This document shows positions 43,086 through 51,292 of a stretch of DNA of 64,000 bases, in pieces; the first letter of the stretch is position 1; every line of letters starts with the position of its first letter. Made by a program: the position numbers and the translations under genes. The notes below the pieces were generated by a model. It worked only from the letters and a program-made list of their open reading frames with translations. It had not been told where the DNA came from and searched no databases. Origin of the DNA: Streptomyces adelaidensis (GTDB lineage: Bacteria > Actinomycetota > Actinomycetes > Streptomycetales > Streptomycetaceae); the NCBI RefSeq assembly GCF_016598475.1, contig NZ_JAEMUX010000046.1, positions 1 through 64,000 on the forward strand, written 5' to 3'.

Positions 43086-44101
43086 GACCGAGTCGACATC
43101 GCGGTGAAGTGGCGTGCCGGATCGAAGCGATGCATCCCGACCTCTTGGACCTCCGTGTGCTTGAGGCCCTCGGCCTGCTCGATCGCAAGGGCGAGAAGCT
43201 CCGCTGCTGCCTCGTCGTCCTCGTCGGGGTCGGCCACCGTGATCACGCCTGTCTGATCGCACAGGGCCGCCTCGGCGCAGGTTCCCTCGCGCCACGTGAG
43301 CGCGGCCATGGGGGTGCCGGCGCGGAGGGACTCGCCGAAGACGGCGGCACCGGCCTCCACGTAGGTACGGGCGTAGGTGTAGACGAAGACGGAGGCGTCG
43401 CGGATGGCAGCGGTCTTGGCGGGGCCGCCGAGTTCGCCGGCCCGCTTCACGTGGCCTGCGCTGAAGAGACGCTCGTGGCGTCGCACGTATGTCTCGTCGA
43501 AGACGGGGCCGACGATCTGTATCCGGCGGCCGAGGATCTGGGCGGCTCGGACCGCGATGTGCGGGGCCTTTTCCTCATCTATGCGGCCGAGCCACACGAG
43601 GTCGTCACCGGCGACGGCCGGCGGTTCGTCCTCGTCCAGACCGAGGTGTACCGCGAGTTCAGGGATCGGATGGTGGTCTGCGTAACGCTCGATCATCTCG
43701 GGCGAATAGCAGTAGAGCCGTGACCGTTTGCCGTCGAAGGCCGCGTCGGCGTGCTGGAAGACGGGCGAGTGCTGGAATGTGGCGACGTCGCAGTCCAGCT
43801 CACTCCACGTGCGGGTCCAGGCCGGAAGCGACGGGTATTCGTGCCCCACGACCAGGAGGTCGTATCCGGTGCTGCGGAACTCGCGCTCGGCGAGCGATCC
43901 GGTGGTGAGGTCCTCCAGGCGGACCGGCCGTCGGACCCAGTCGTTCTGCAGGTCCGTGAGCCAGCCCGGCCCCAGGAGGTGTACGTCGGCGCCTGCGGCT
44001 CGGGCGCCTACGGCGACCGCCCACAGCCATCGTTCGATCCCGCCGTAGCCGGCAGGTGGAAAGGCGTAGCTACCAGGGAAGTCGCAGACGCCGACGAGCA
44101 C
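43079..44101 (-). CDS. GT4-type glycosyltransferase
   Basis: Product of 340 aa. GT-B fold: N-terminal Rossmann domain with PGSYAFPPAGYGGIERWLWA (GG.ER motif) and YDLLVVGHEYPSLP. The C-terminal donor domain has DDLVWLGRIDEEKAPHIAVR, QIVGPVFDETYVRRH, and FGESLRAGTPMAALTWREGT (E-x7-E-like donor site). Retaining GT4 family; donor and acceptor are unknown. GTG 44101 follows GGAGG and lies one base after the SerRS stop, so it is co-translated with it. Confidence 0.85.
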   Translation of the reverse strand: MLVGVCDFPGSYAFPPAGYGGIERWLWAVAVGARAAGADVHLLGPGWLTDLQNDWVRRPVRLEDLTTGSLAEREFRSTGYDLLVVGHEYPSLPAWTRTWSELDCDVATFQHSPVFQHADAAFDGKRSRLYCYSPEMIERYADHHPIPELAVHLGLDEDEPPAVAGDDLVWLGRIDEEKAPHIAVRAAQILGRRIQIVGPVFDETYVRRHERLFSAGHVKRAGELGGPAKTAAIRDASVFVYTYARTYVEAGAAVFGESLRAGTPMAALTWREGTCAEAALCDQTGVITVADPDEDDEAAAELLALAIEQAEGLKHTEVQEVGMHRFDPARHFTAMSTRSC

Positions 44102-44102
44102 G

Positions 44103-45395
44103 TTATGCCTCCGGTGTTCCGTCCGCCGAGATACGGCGGAAGCCGAGGTACGGGACGAGAGATTCGGGCAGGACGATGGATCCGTCCTGCTGCTGGCCCT
44201 GCTCGAGGAGAGCGGCCAGGGTGCGGCCGACGGGGAGGCCGGAGCCGTTGAGGGTGGCGACGAGCTTGGGCTTGCCGTCCTCGCCGCGGGTCCGGATGTT
44301 GGCCCGGCGGGCCTGGAAGGTGCCGAAGTTGGAGACCGAGGAGATCTCGCGGTACGTGTTCTGGCTCGGGATCCAGACCTCGATGTCGTAGGTGAGCTGG
44401 GCGGAGAAGCCCGTGTCACCGGCGGCCAGCTTGACGACGCGGTAGGCGAGGCCGAGTTCCTTCAGACATGCCTCGGCATGGCCGACCATCGTCTCCAGTG
44501 TGGCGTCGGCGTCCGCCGGGTCGACCATCTGGACGATCTCGACCTTGGCGAACTGGTGCTGCCGGATCAGGCCCCGGGTGTCGCGGCCGTACGAGCCGGC
44601 TTCGGAGCGGAAGCACGGCGTGTGCGCGGTGAGTGCCATCGGCAGCTCGGCGGGCGGGATGATCTCGTCGGCGTAGAGGTTGGTCAGCGGCACCTCGGCC
44701 GTCGGGATCAGGAACAGCTCGCGGTCGGCGACGCCGGTCTTGAACAGATCCTCCTCGAACTTCGGCAGCTGCCCCGTGCCCGTCATCGTCTTACGGGTGA
44801 CCAGGAACGGGACCGCGTGCTCGACGTACCCGTGCCGACGGGTGTGCAGGTCGAGGAAGAGCGTGGCCAGAGCGCGCTCCAGTGCTGCTCCGGCGCCGCG
44901 CGAGACCGCGAAGCGCGGGCCGGACAGCTTCGTCGCCCGAGCGAAGTCGAGGATGCCGGTGGCCTCACCGAGGTCGACGTGGTCCTTCGGCTCGAACGGG
45001 AAGGCCGGCGGAGTGCCGACCCGCCGGATCTCGACCGCGAAGTCCTCGGAGTCGCCGTCCGGGGCCGCGTCGTCCGGCAGGTTCGGGATGCTGAGGAGGA
45101 GGTCGCGGAGCTGCTCCTCGACCAGCACCTGCCCGGCCTCGATGTCCCGGATCTGGTCCTTCAGTTCGCGGGCGCGCTCCTTCAGCTTGGAGATGTCGCC
45201 GCCCTGCTTGGCCGTCTGCTGGACCTCACTCGCCGTCCGCTTGGACTCTGCCCGCAGCTCGTCTGCCGAGCGGATGTTCTGGTTGCGCCGGGACTGGAGG
45301 GACTCCAGCTCGGACAGGTCCAGAGAGTAGCCGCGACGAGCGAGCCGACGAACCGCTTCGGCACCCATTTCGATTAGGGCGCGGGCATCATGCAT
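44103..45395 (-). CDS. serS-like: Divergent seryl-tRNA synthetase paralog
   Basis: Product of 430 aa. N-terminal coiled arm (RALIEMGAEAVRRLARRGYS, LKERARELKDQIRDIEAGQV) precedes a complete class II core: motif 2 LTAHTPCFRSEAGSYGRDTR, GLIRQHQFAKVE, YREISSVSNFGTFQARR and motif 3 LNGSGLPVGRTLAALLEQG. All catalytic blocks are present. The N-terminal arm starts MHDARALIEMG rather than the MIDLRLLREDP-type start usual in Streptomyces housekeeping SerRS, so this is a second copy. Such copies occur as self-resistance or as tRNA-charging enzymes in biosynthetic clusters. ATG 45395 overlaps the phosphatase stop. Confidence 0.9.
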   Translation of the reverse strand: MHDARALIEMGAEAVRRLARRGYSLDLSELESLQSRRNQNIRSADELRAESKRTASEVQQTAKQGGDISKLKERARELKDQIRDIEAGQVLVEEQLRDLLLSIPNLPDDAAPDGDSEDFAVEIRRVGTPPAFPFEPKDHVDLGEATGILDFARATKLSGPRFAVSRGAGAALERALATLFLDLHTRRHGYVEHAVPFLVTRKTMTGTGQLPKFEEDLFKTGVADRELFLIPTAEVPLTNLYADEIIPPAELPMALTAHTPCFRSEAGSYGRDTRGLIRQHQFAKVEIVQMVDPADADATLETMVGHAEACLKELGLAYRVVKLAAGDTGFSAQLTYDIEVWIPSQNTYREISSVSNFGTFQARRANIRTRGEDGKPKLVATLNGSGLPVGRTLAALLEQGQQQDGSIVLPESLVPYLGFRRISADGTPEA

Positions 45396-46098
45396 CAGGA
45401 AGATCCTTCTGATCCGGCGAGTGGGATACAGAATCGACGGTAGCAACCGCCGAGCCCTCGCCGATCCGGAATATGTCCGCGCCTCCGCGGTCGGCGCGAC
45501 CTTCGGGAACGTCTTTGTCGAGATCACTCATCAGCGCCGTGATCCAGTCCGGCAACTTGTCGTCAGGTACGGCGATCGGCTCGACGTACGGTGCCTCCGG
45601 GAAGAACAGCGGCATGACCTCCTTCGGCGATCGGCTCTGATGCCAGAGGAGCACGGAGGCCAAAAGGCCGTGCCCTACCAGAACACGGGGACCTGGGCGC
45701 TCCACGGCGGCCAGTACTCCCGCGAGCATCCTCCGAATGCCGTCGCGCTGTGACTCGGTGCCACCCGTCGGCCTCTCGCCCGAACCGTGGCCGTCAAGCC
45801 AGACCGCGTACTCCAGGAACGGGCGGCCCTCGAACTCCCCATAGTCGAGTTCGTTCAGCCGAGGGTCGATGACGAGGTCCTCTGTCGGCACACCCATCAG
45901 CAGAGAAGCTGTCTGCTGGGAGCGCGGGAATTCACTGGTCAGCCACGTCCGCACCGCGTGGAGGGGGAGAGTGGACCAGCCCAGACTCAGCGATTGCCGA
46001 CCCTCCTTGGTCAGGTGGATGGGTTGGGCCGGGTCGCCGTTGACGAGGTACCGCTTGCTGTAGTCCGTCTGGCCGTGACGGAGAATGTAGGTGGTCAC
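45388..46098 (-). CDS. Histidine phosphatase family protein
   Basis: Product of 236 aa. RHG motif YILRHGQTDYSKRYLVNGDP at the start, second His region in RVLVGHGLLASVLLWHQS, and ELDYGEFEGRPFLEY, all of the phosphoglycerate-mutase-like branch. The phosphohistidine intermediate mechanism should be intact. GTG 46098 overlaps the stop of the upstream kinase gene (GTGA). Probably removes a phosphate added by one of the two kinases in the operon. Confidence 0.85.
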   Translation of the reverse strand: MTTYILRHGQTDYSKRYLVNGDPAQPIHLTKEGRQSLSLGWSTLPLHAVRTWLTSEFPRSQQTASLLMGVPTEDLVIDPRLNELDYGEFEGRPFLEYAVWLDGHGSGERPTGGTESQRDGIRRMLAGVLAAVERPGPRVLVGHGLLASVLLWHQSRSPKEVMPLFFPEAPYVEPIAVPDDKLPDWITALMSDLDKDVPEGRADRGGADIFRIGEGSAVATVDSVSHSPDQKDLPDA

Positions 46099-47021
46099 GA
46101 GCCTCTCCTCGGGGTCGACGCGGAAAGGCCGGCGAGCACTTCCGCCATCTGCGGTGCTCTCGAGTCCCCGGCTTCCAGGTAGTAGAGGAGTCCGTCGAGG
46201 GCCAGCGCTCTGCACCACGGCGCGAGTACGGGAATGGGGATCCGCGAGATCCGGGCGGCAGCGGCCAGCCGTCCGTCGGTCCCGTGTCCAAGGTCGTAGT
46301 AGACGGTCCAGAAAGCCCAGTCGAATGCCGCGTCACCCAGCATGGGTAGCGGATCGAGTAGCCGAGGGTGCCCCAGCCAGTCGAATGGCACGTTCTCCCG
46401 ATACAAGTCCGCGTGCAGGACAGTCGTCCTGCCTATGTCTTCCTGCAGTCCGGCGAGCGCCGGGAGCGTGGCGTCGACGAGGAGATGCCATGCGTCGAGG
46501 TCGAGCGTCTCCATCCGTCGCCGGATCCTCGGCAGCATCTCCGTACGAATGTGGCTGGCGAGCGGGGGGAAGCTGTTGGGTCGCAATCGGCGCTGACCGA
46601 GAGTGTGCAACCCTTGGAGGGCGGCCGCCACCATCTGAACCTCGCGCTCTGGCCGTTCAGCGCCGCCAGGGCGCCCTCCCACCAGCTCCAGGGCGGCCAC
46701 CGCCAGGTCGTCAGCGGCCTCGACGACGTCCGCCGTCGGTCCGCGGGCCCACAGCCGCAGTGCACTGACTTCGTGGCGATGCCGGGCGCGGTCGGTCCAT
46801 GCCTTGAGGAGTAGCGGACGCCCGTCGAGGGCGGTCGCTGTCGCGATCACCGAGGCGTGTCCGGCGTCGTGGTAATCGCCGAGGGACAACTTCCAGCGTT
46901 CGGCGGCCTGTTCCAGCAGATCTGGTGCGGCGTCCAGCCACGCCTGTGCTTCCGGCCCGTAGTGCGCGAGTAGTCGCTGCTGGCACCCTGCGGGAACTTC
47001 TCCGAGCGTCCGCGTCGCCAT
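46095..47021 (-). CDS. Small-molecule phosphotransferase (APH-like)
   Basis: Product of 308 aa. Kinase-like fold with DYHDAGHASVIATATALDGR, PLLLKAWTDRARHRHEVSAL (ATP-lysine), the catalytic loop TVLHADLYRENVPFDW and the magnesium motif LLDPLPMLGDAAFDWAFW. It belongs to the aminoglycoside/choline phosphotransferase superfamily; similarity to streptomycin-6-kinase-like enzymes is weak. The Asp of HAD is the base. Overlaps the methionine adenosyltransferase gene by TGATG. Acceptor unknown. Confidence 0.82.
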   Translation of the reverse strand: MATRTLGEVPAGCQQRLLAHYGPEAQAWLDAAPDLLEQAAERWKLSLGDYHDAGHASVIATATALDGRPLLLKAWTDRARHRHEVSALRLWARGPTADVVEAADDLAVAALELVGGRPGGAERPEREVQMVAAALQGLHTLGQRRLRPNSFPPLASHIRTEMLPRIRRRMETLDLDAWHLLVDATLPALAGLQEDIGRTTVLHADLYRENVPFDWLGHPRLLDPLPMLGDAAFDWAFWTVYYDLGHGTDGRLAAAARISRIPIPVLAPWCRALALDGLLYYLEAGDSRAPQMAEVLAGLSASTPRRGS

Positions 47022-48271
47022 CAGCTCAGCACGATCCCTTCGGAGACCAACTCGTCCGTCAGCGCCGGGAACTCGCCGAGAGCCTCGGCGATCAGGGCCT
47101 GTACCTTGTCCACCTCGGCGTCGGGAGAAGACAGGCGGACGAGTATGCGCCAGGGCTGATCGAGTCGCTGCCCGGTCGTGCTCACCAGGTGAACCTCGGC
47201 GTGCCCCTCGGTCGCCTCGTGGAGCCGGTTGGCGAGCCGCTGCGCGGCAACGTTGTACAGCTTGCCGACGTGGTAGACGGGGTTCTTGCCGTTGGCGCCC
47301 TCAAGGTTCATCGGCCGCAACGGTGTGATCAGCCCGTTGACCCGGTTTCCTCGCCCCACAACGCCTTCGTCACCGGACTCGATCGAACTGCCGGTGTAGG
47401 TGAGGTACAGCTCGTCCTTCTCCGGAACGTCGCGAGCATTCAGCCGAAAGCGCGCCTCCGCTCCAGGCAGCCAGAGGCCGACGAGGCGGTAGCACTCGGC
47501 GAGGACGGTCTCCGCGTTGCGGACGTACTCCGCCCGGCTGGCGACGTGACGCGACTTCTGGGGGACGCACAACACGATGTCGGCCTGGGCTCCGTCCCAG
47601 TAGCCCATGAGTTTGACGTCCGAGCCGCACCAGGCGTGGGCGAGCGTGAACTCGCTCCTCCCGGAGAAGTGGTCCACCAGCTCCCGTACGAACGACTCGA
47701 ACGGGTTCTCCGGCGCCCAGCCGGTGCCGAGAGACGTGTCGTTGGAGAGCCGTACCCGCCGCTCGCGGAGATCCTCGACGGAGCGCGGGTTGAACCAGCG
47801 GGTGCGGTCGGGCACCCCGTCGCCGGTGAGGACCGCACCCGGGCTCGAATTGCTGGTGATGTTGAAGACGATGTCGAGGTGGGCCGAGACCTCGGGCAGT
47901 CGCTCGGCGAAGAACGCCCGGACCTCGGCCTCCACTATGTCCTCGACCGGGATCAGCTCGCCGCCGCACATTGGCGCGGCCCTCCCATTGACCAGGACCC
48001 GCACCGGCGATGTCATCCGGCCGGCCCCGTACCGCACTTCGCTGGCTCCACCGAGGAGGGCGAGCTTGTCGAAGTTGTGGTGCAGTACGGCGCCGAAGCG
48101 CTGAACGGTGTAGCGGCTATAGGCGCGGGACAACCGCTCGGCGAGATGGTCGGCCAGGGTGTCCGGATGGCCGAGGCCCTTGCGTTCCACGATGCTCGTC
48201 GCGTCCGGCTGAGCCATGCCGGTGTCGATGACGATGTGACTGTTGTCGATGGTCGTGCTCGTACGAGGCAT
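47021..48271 (-). CDS. Archaeal-type methionine adenosyltransferase
   Basis: Product of 416 aa of the archaeal MAT family, not the bacterial MetK type. Marks: SIVERKGLGHPDTLADHLAE, VLHHNFDKLALLGGASEVRY, SNSSPGAVLTGDGVPDRTRW, DTSLGTGWAPENPFESFVRE, RDVPEKDELYLTYTGSSIES and GVVGRGNRVNGLITPLRPMN. It makes S-adenosylmethionine from ATP and methionine. ATG 48271 (or GTG 48274) follows GGGAG. In this operon it could supply SAM to a special reaction, although no methyltransferase gene is next to it. Confidence 0.88.
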   Translation of the reverse strand: MPRTSTTIDNSHIVIDTGMAQPDATSIVERKGLGHPDTLADHLAERLSRAYSRYTVQRFGAVLHHNFDKLALLGGASEVRYGAGRMTSPVRVLVNGRAAPMCGGELIPVEDIVEAEVRAFFAERLPEVSAHLDIVFNITSNSSPGAVLTGDGVPDRTRWFNPRSVEDLRERRVRLSNDTSLGTGWAPENPFESFVRELVDHFSGRSEFTLAHAWCGSDVKLMGYWDGAQADIVLCVPQKSRHVASRAEYVRNAETVLAECYRLVGLWLPGAEARFRLNARDVPEKDELYLTYTGSSIESGDEGVVGRGNRVNGLITPLRPMNLEGANGKNPVYHVGKLYNVAAQRLANRLHEATEGHAEVHLVSTTGQRLDQPWRILVRLSSPDAEVDKVQALIAEALGEFPALTDELVSEGIVLS

Positions 48272-48351
48272 CACGAACTCCCGTTCAGGGGTGGGTAGAA
48301 GGGGATGAGCGCAGGCGTCAGCACGCCTGGACGAGCGCTGGAGTGGAGGAT

Positions 48352-49254
48352 TCAGCGAGGAACGCCAGCAGCGCGGAGGAGCGCGACCGTCTGAGCGAGT
48401 GATCGGTACGCGGAGGCAGCCTGTTCCTCGGCAGCGAGTCGATAGACGTCGTGGGCGGTGATGAGGTCGATGTCCCGCGTCCGACGGCGATCGAGCCAGA
48501 GGAGGAGGCGCCAGGCCAGGACCGGCCCGCTGAACGGCAACCGGGTCAGGAGATCGACCGGGATACGTCCGGGCGGCACGCCCCGGTACAGCAGGTCGCG
48601 TACGAGGTGGAACACCACGTCGGTGTAGTCGAGTACGGCCGGTCCGCAGGCGCTCGCCTCCCAGTCGACGACGTGCAGGCGCTCGCCGTCCACGAGGAGG
48701 TGCTCGGGCTTGATATCGCCATGCAGGTGAACGACCGGATGGGAATCGATCGGCTGGAGCGCCTCACTCAGCACCGTCCACCAGGGCAGCGACCGGCAGC
48801 GAGGAGAGAACTGATCGAGCAGGAACCGGTGCGAGGAAGCGACACTTGCTTGCCGTGCTTCCCAGCCGGAGCCGGGAGTGGCGCCAGCGGTAGGCTGGTG
48901 CAGCCTGCCGCTCACAGCCACGACGTGACCGATGTACTCCTCAATCGCTGAGTGCGTGCTTACCGAGCACGGCGTCCCATCCACCGTCCGGAATACCGTC
49001 CAAGACCCGGGCTCATCGTTTCCCGTGGCCAGGACGGCCGGGACCGAGATACCCCACAGGACAGCGCGCTCGACCGTCGCGACCTCACGCCGACGCCGAC
49101 CTTCGGGGTCGATGCCGACGTAGATCTTCAGCAAGGCACTGCCGTCCGTGGCGAACCGCGTTCTGGAGTACGGCTTGAGAGCTGCCGGTCCGAACGGGCC
49201 GAGACCCTGCTCAGTCCACGGCTCCACCGTCTTCGTGCTGCGCACCCTCCACAC
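48352..49254 (-). CDS. Second phosphotransferase (APH/choline-kinase-like)
   Basis: Product of 300 aa. ATP-binding FATDGSALLKIYVGIDPEGR at the N-terminal lobe; catalytic loop VVHLHGDIKPEHLLVDGERL; DxD region HVVDWEASACGPAVLDYTDV. The fold is the same as in the gene at 46095 but the sequence is quite different, so this is not a recent duplication. First gene of the seven-gene operon, divergent from the XRE regulator at 49452. Substrate unknown. Confidence 0.82.
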   Translation of the reverse strand: MWRVRSTKTVEPWTEQGLGPFGPAALKPYSRTRFATDGSALLKIYVGIDPEGRRRREVATVERAVLWGISVPAVLATGNDEPGSWTVFRTVDGTPCSVSTHSAIEEYIGHVVAVSGRLHQPTAGATPGSGWEARQASVASSHRFLLDQFSPRCRSLPWWTVLSEALQPIDSHPVVHLHGDIKPEHLLVDGERLHVVDWEASACGPAVLDYTDVVFHLVRDLLYRGVPPGRIPVDLLTRLPFSGPVLAWRLLLWLDRRRTRDIDLITAHDVYRLAAEEQAASAYRSLAQTVALLRAAGVPR

Positions 49255-49366
49255 CTCCAGTACGTATCAGCGAGCCGTGCCCTGCTCCCACCTGAGAAGC
49301 AGGGCCGATCGCCAAAGCCAGCCGAAGCGGGAGGAGTTGACCACATTGCCCGGCGGCTTTTTCGAT

Positions 49367-49381
49367 CTACTGCGACAGTAG
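49367..49381. promoter_or_regulatory. Perfect palindrome in operon/XRE promoter region
   Basis: CTACTGCGACAGTAG: six-base arms with a three-base spacer, perfectly symmetric. It lies 70 bases before the XRE start and 113 bases before the operon start, so it is a good operator candidate for the XRE protein. Confidence 0.6.
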
Positions 49382-49399
49382 GTACGGCACCCCGCAGCA

Positions 49400-49420
49400 C
49401 CCCGGAAAATCCTTCCGGGG
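49400..49420. promoter_or_regulatory. Second palindrome upstream of XRE gene
   Basis: CCCCGGAA, 5-base loop, TTCCGGGG, just upstream of the XRE gene. Could be an operator or an attenuator hairpin in the XRE leader. Confidence 0.5.
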
Positions 49421-49451
49421 TCGATTCCGGCCACGAGGTGATGCTCAGGAC

Positions 49452-50681
49452 ATGCGAGGGATGACAGAGAACCTGACCATCGGCGAGCGCGTCGCCTGGT
49501 ACCGGCGCCGACGCGGCCTTTCCCAAGAAGTCCTGGCCGGCCTTGTCGGGCGGACCACGGACTGGCTGAGCAAGGCGGAGAACAATCGGATCGAGCTCGA
49601 CCGGCTCTCGGTGATCACCTCACTCGCCGAGGCCCTCGACGTCTCCCTCGGAGACCTACTCGCCGAGCCGACCCTCATGGAGTGGTCGAACGACAGCGGC
49701 CGCCGCACGGTCCCCGCCCTGCGCGAAGCCCTTATGGACTACAAGCAGCTCACGCCGCTGCTGGGGCCTCCGCCCGATGACGAACCGCCCGGCTTGAAGG
49801 ACCTTCGGGCCAACGTGAAGGAGATCCTCGATGCCTATCAGGCGTCTCGCTACGGCTTCGCCACACGACGCCTTCCCTTCGTACTGGCCGATGCCCTCGC
49901 CGCATCCCGCGGGTACTCGGGGCGCGAGAGGGAGGAGGCTCATGCCCTACTCGCCCTGACCTACCAAGGCGCGGCCATGGTGCTGGGCAAGGTCGGGGAG
50001 TCAGAGCTGGCATGGATCGCCGCCGACCGCGGCCTGGCGGCCGCGCAGCACAGCGGCCAGAGCGCGGTGACGGGGTCGCTCTTCCGGGCGGTCACACACT
50101 GCCTGCTGGCCACCGGGCGCTTCACCCCGGCGGTCCAGCTGGTGAACGATGCGGCGGCCGTGATGCAGCCCGGCTTGGGCACCGCGAACGACGAATACCT
50201 CTCGGTCTACGGCACTCTCTTCCTCGCCGGTGCCATGGCGGCGGCCCGAGCGGAGGACCGGGCGACGACGCGGACCTTCCTCCGAGAAGCCGAGGAAGCC
50301 GCGCAGCGGTTGGGCGCCGACGCCAACCACCTGTGGACGGCCTTCGGCCCGACCAACGTGGCCATCCACTGCGTCGCCACCGCCGGAGAGCTCGGAGACG
50401 TCCAGATAGCCGCCGACCTCGGGCAACGCATCGACACCAGCGACCTGCCGGTGGAACGACGTGTGAGGCACAGCCTGGAAGTCGCCCGAGCCCTCAGCGC
50501 CTGGAACCGGACCGACGAAGCCCTGGCCACCCTGCTGGACGCCGAACAGGCTGCCCCCGAGCAGGTGCGCCACCACTACCTGAGCCGGGAACTGGTCATC
50601 GGCTGGATTCGAGGTACCCGAGGCCGCCCGTCCCAGCCGGTGGCAGACCTGGCACGCAGGCTCGGCGTCGTCGGCGGTTAG
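49452..50681 (+). CDS. XRE regulator with TPR-like C-terminus
   Basis: Product of 409 aa. Residues 8-65 are a lambda-repressor helix-turn-helix (TIGERVAWYRRRRGLSQEVL, then WLSKAENNRIELDRLSVITS). The rest is repeated helices of the TPR type (HALLALTYQGAAMVLGKVGE, SELAWIAADRGLAAAQHSGQ, VRHSLEVARALSAWNRTDEA). This architecture occurs in peptide- or metabolite-sensing Streptomyces regulators. Divergent from the kinase/MAT/SerRS operon with palindromes between. ATG 49452 or 49461. Confidence 0.86.
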   Translation: MRGMTENLTIGERVAWYRRRRGLSQEVLAGLVGRTTDWLSKAENNRIELDRLSVITSLAEALDVSLGDLLAEPTLMEWSNDSGRRTVPALREALMDYKQLTPLLGPPPDDEPPGLKDLRANVKEILDAYQASRYGFATRRLPFVLADALAASRGYSGREREEAHALLALTYQGAAMVLGKVGESELAWIAADRGLAAAQHSGQSAVTGSLFRAVTHCLLATGRFTPAVQLVNDAAAVMQPGLGTANDEYLSVYGTLFLAGAMAAARAEDRATTRTFLREAEEAAQRLGADANHLWTAFGPTNVAIHCVATAGELGDVQIAADLGQRIDTSDLPVERRVRHSLEVARALSAWNRTDEALATLLDAEQAAPEQVRHHYLSRELVIGWIRGTRGRPSQPVADLARRLGVVGG

Positions 50682-50691
50682 AGTCCGTCCC

Positions 50692-51174
50692 GTGAGCGAG
50701 AACGAGCACGAAGCGAAGATGGCCCACCCGCGCATGGCAGCCGGCGCACTCTTCTTCGACGACGCCGACCGGGTCCTGCTCGTCGAACCCTCGTACAAGG
50801 ACTACCACGACATCCCCGGCGGATACGTCGAGCAAGGGGAGTCCCCCCGACAAGCCTGCGTGCGCGAAGTCGAAGAGGAGCTGGGCATCAACCCCCACAT
50901 CGGCCGCCTGCTCGTCGTGGACTGGGCACCGAATCCGGGAGAGGGAGACAAGGTCCTCTACCTCTTCGACGGCGGCCGTCTCAGCAAGGACCAGCGTCAT
51001 GAGATCGCGCTGCAAGCCGACGAGCTCCGCAGCTACGACTTCCATCGCGCCGAGCAGCTACCAGAACTCACCATCCCGCGCCTCATGCGCCGAATCACCG
51101 CCGGGATCGAGGCACGCGCCGACGGTACAACTGCGTACCTGGAACACGGGAAGTGCCTAGAAGCCGAAGGCTGA
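50692..51174 (+). CDS. NUDIX hydrolase
   Basis: Product of 160 aa. Nudix box GGYVEQGESPRQACVREVEE with ELG, in full agreement with G-x5-E-x7-REUXEEXG. ALFFDDADRVLLVEPSYKDY precedes it. Cleaves a nucleoside diphosphate linked to another group, with Mg. It starts 10 bases after the XRE stop (GTG 50692) and is probably co-transcribed with it, hence part of the same system as the minus-strand operon. Confidence 0.88.
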   Translation: MSENEHEAKMAHPRMAAGALFFDDADRVLLVEPSYKDYHDIPGGYVEQGESPRQACVREVEEELGINPHIGRLLVVDWAPNPGEGDKVLYLFDGGRLSKDQRHEIALQADELRSYDFHRAEQLPELTIPRLMRRITAGIEARADGTTAYLEHGKCLEAEG

Positions 51175-51292
51175 CAAGCGAGCAAACATGATGTTGGTCG
51201 GCAAACGGTGAGCGCTCAGACTGGATGCCTCCAGGTGAGATCAGCCGCGGCTTCGAGATGTCCCTGAGCTCGGCTGAGACTACGCGCGGCGG

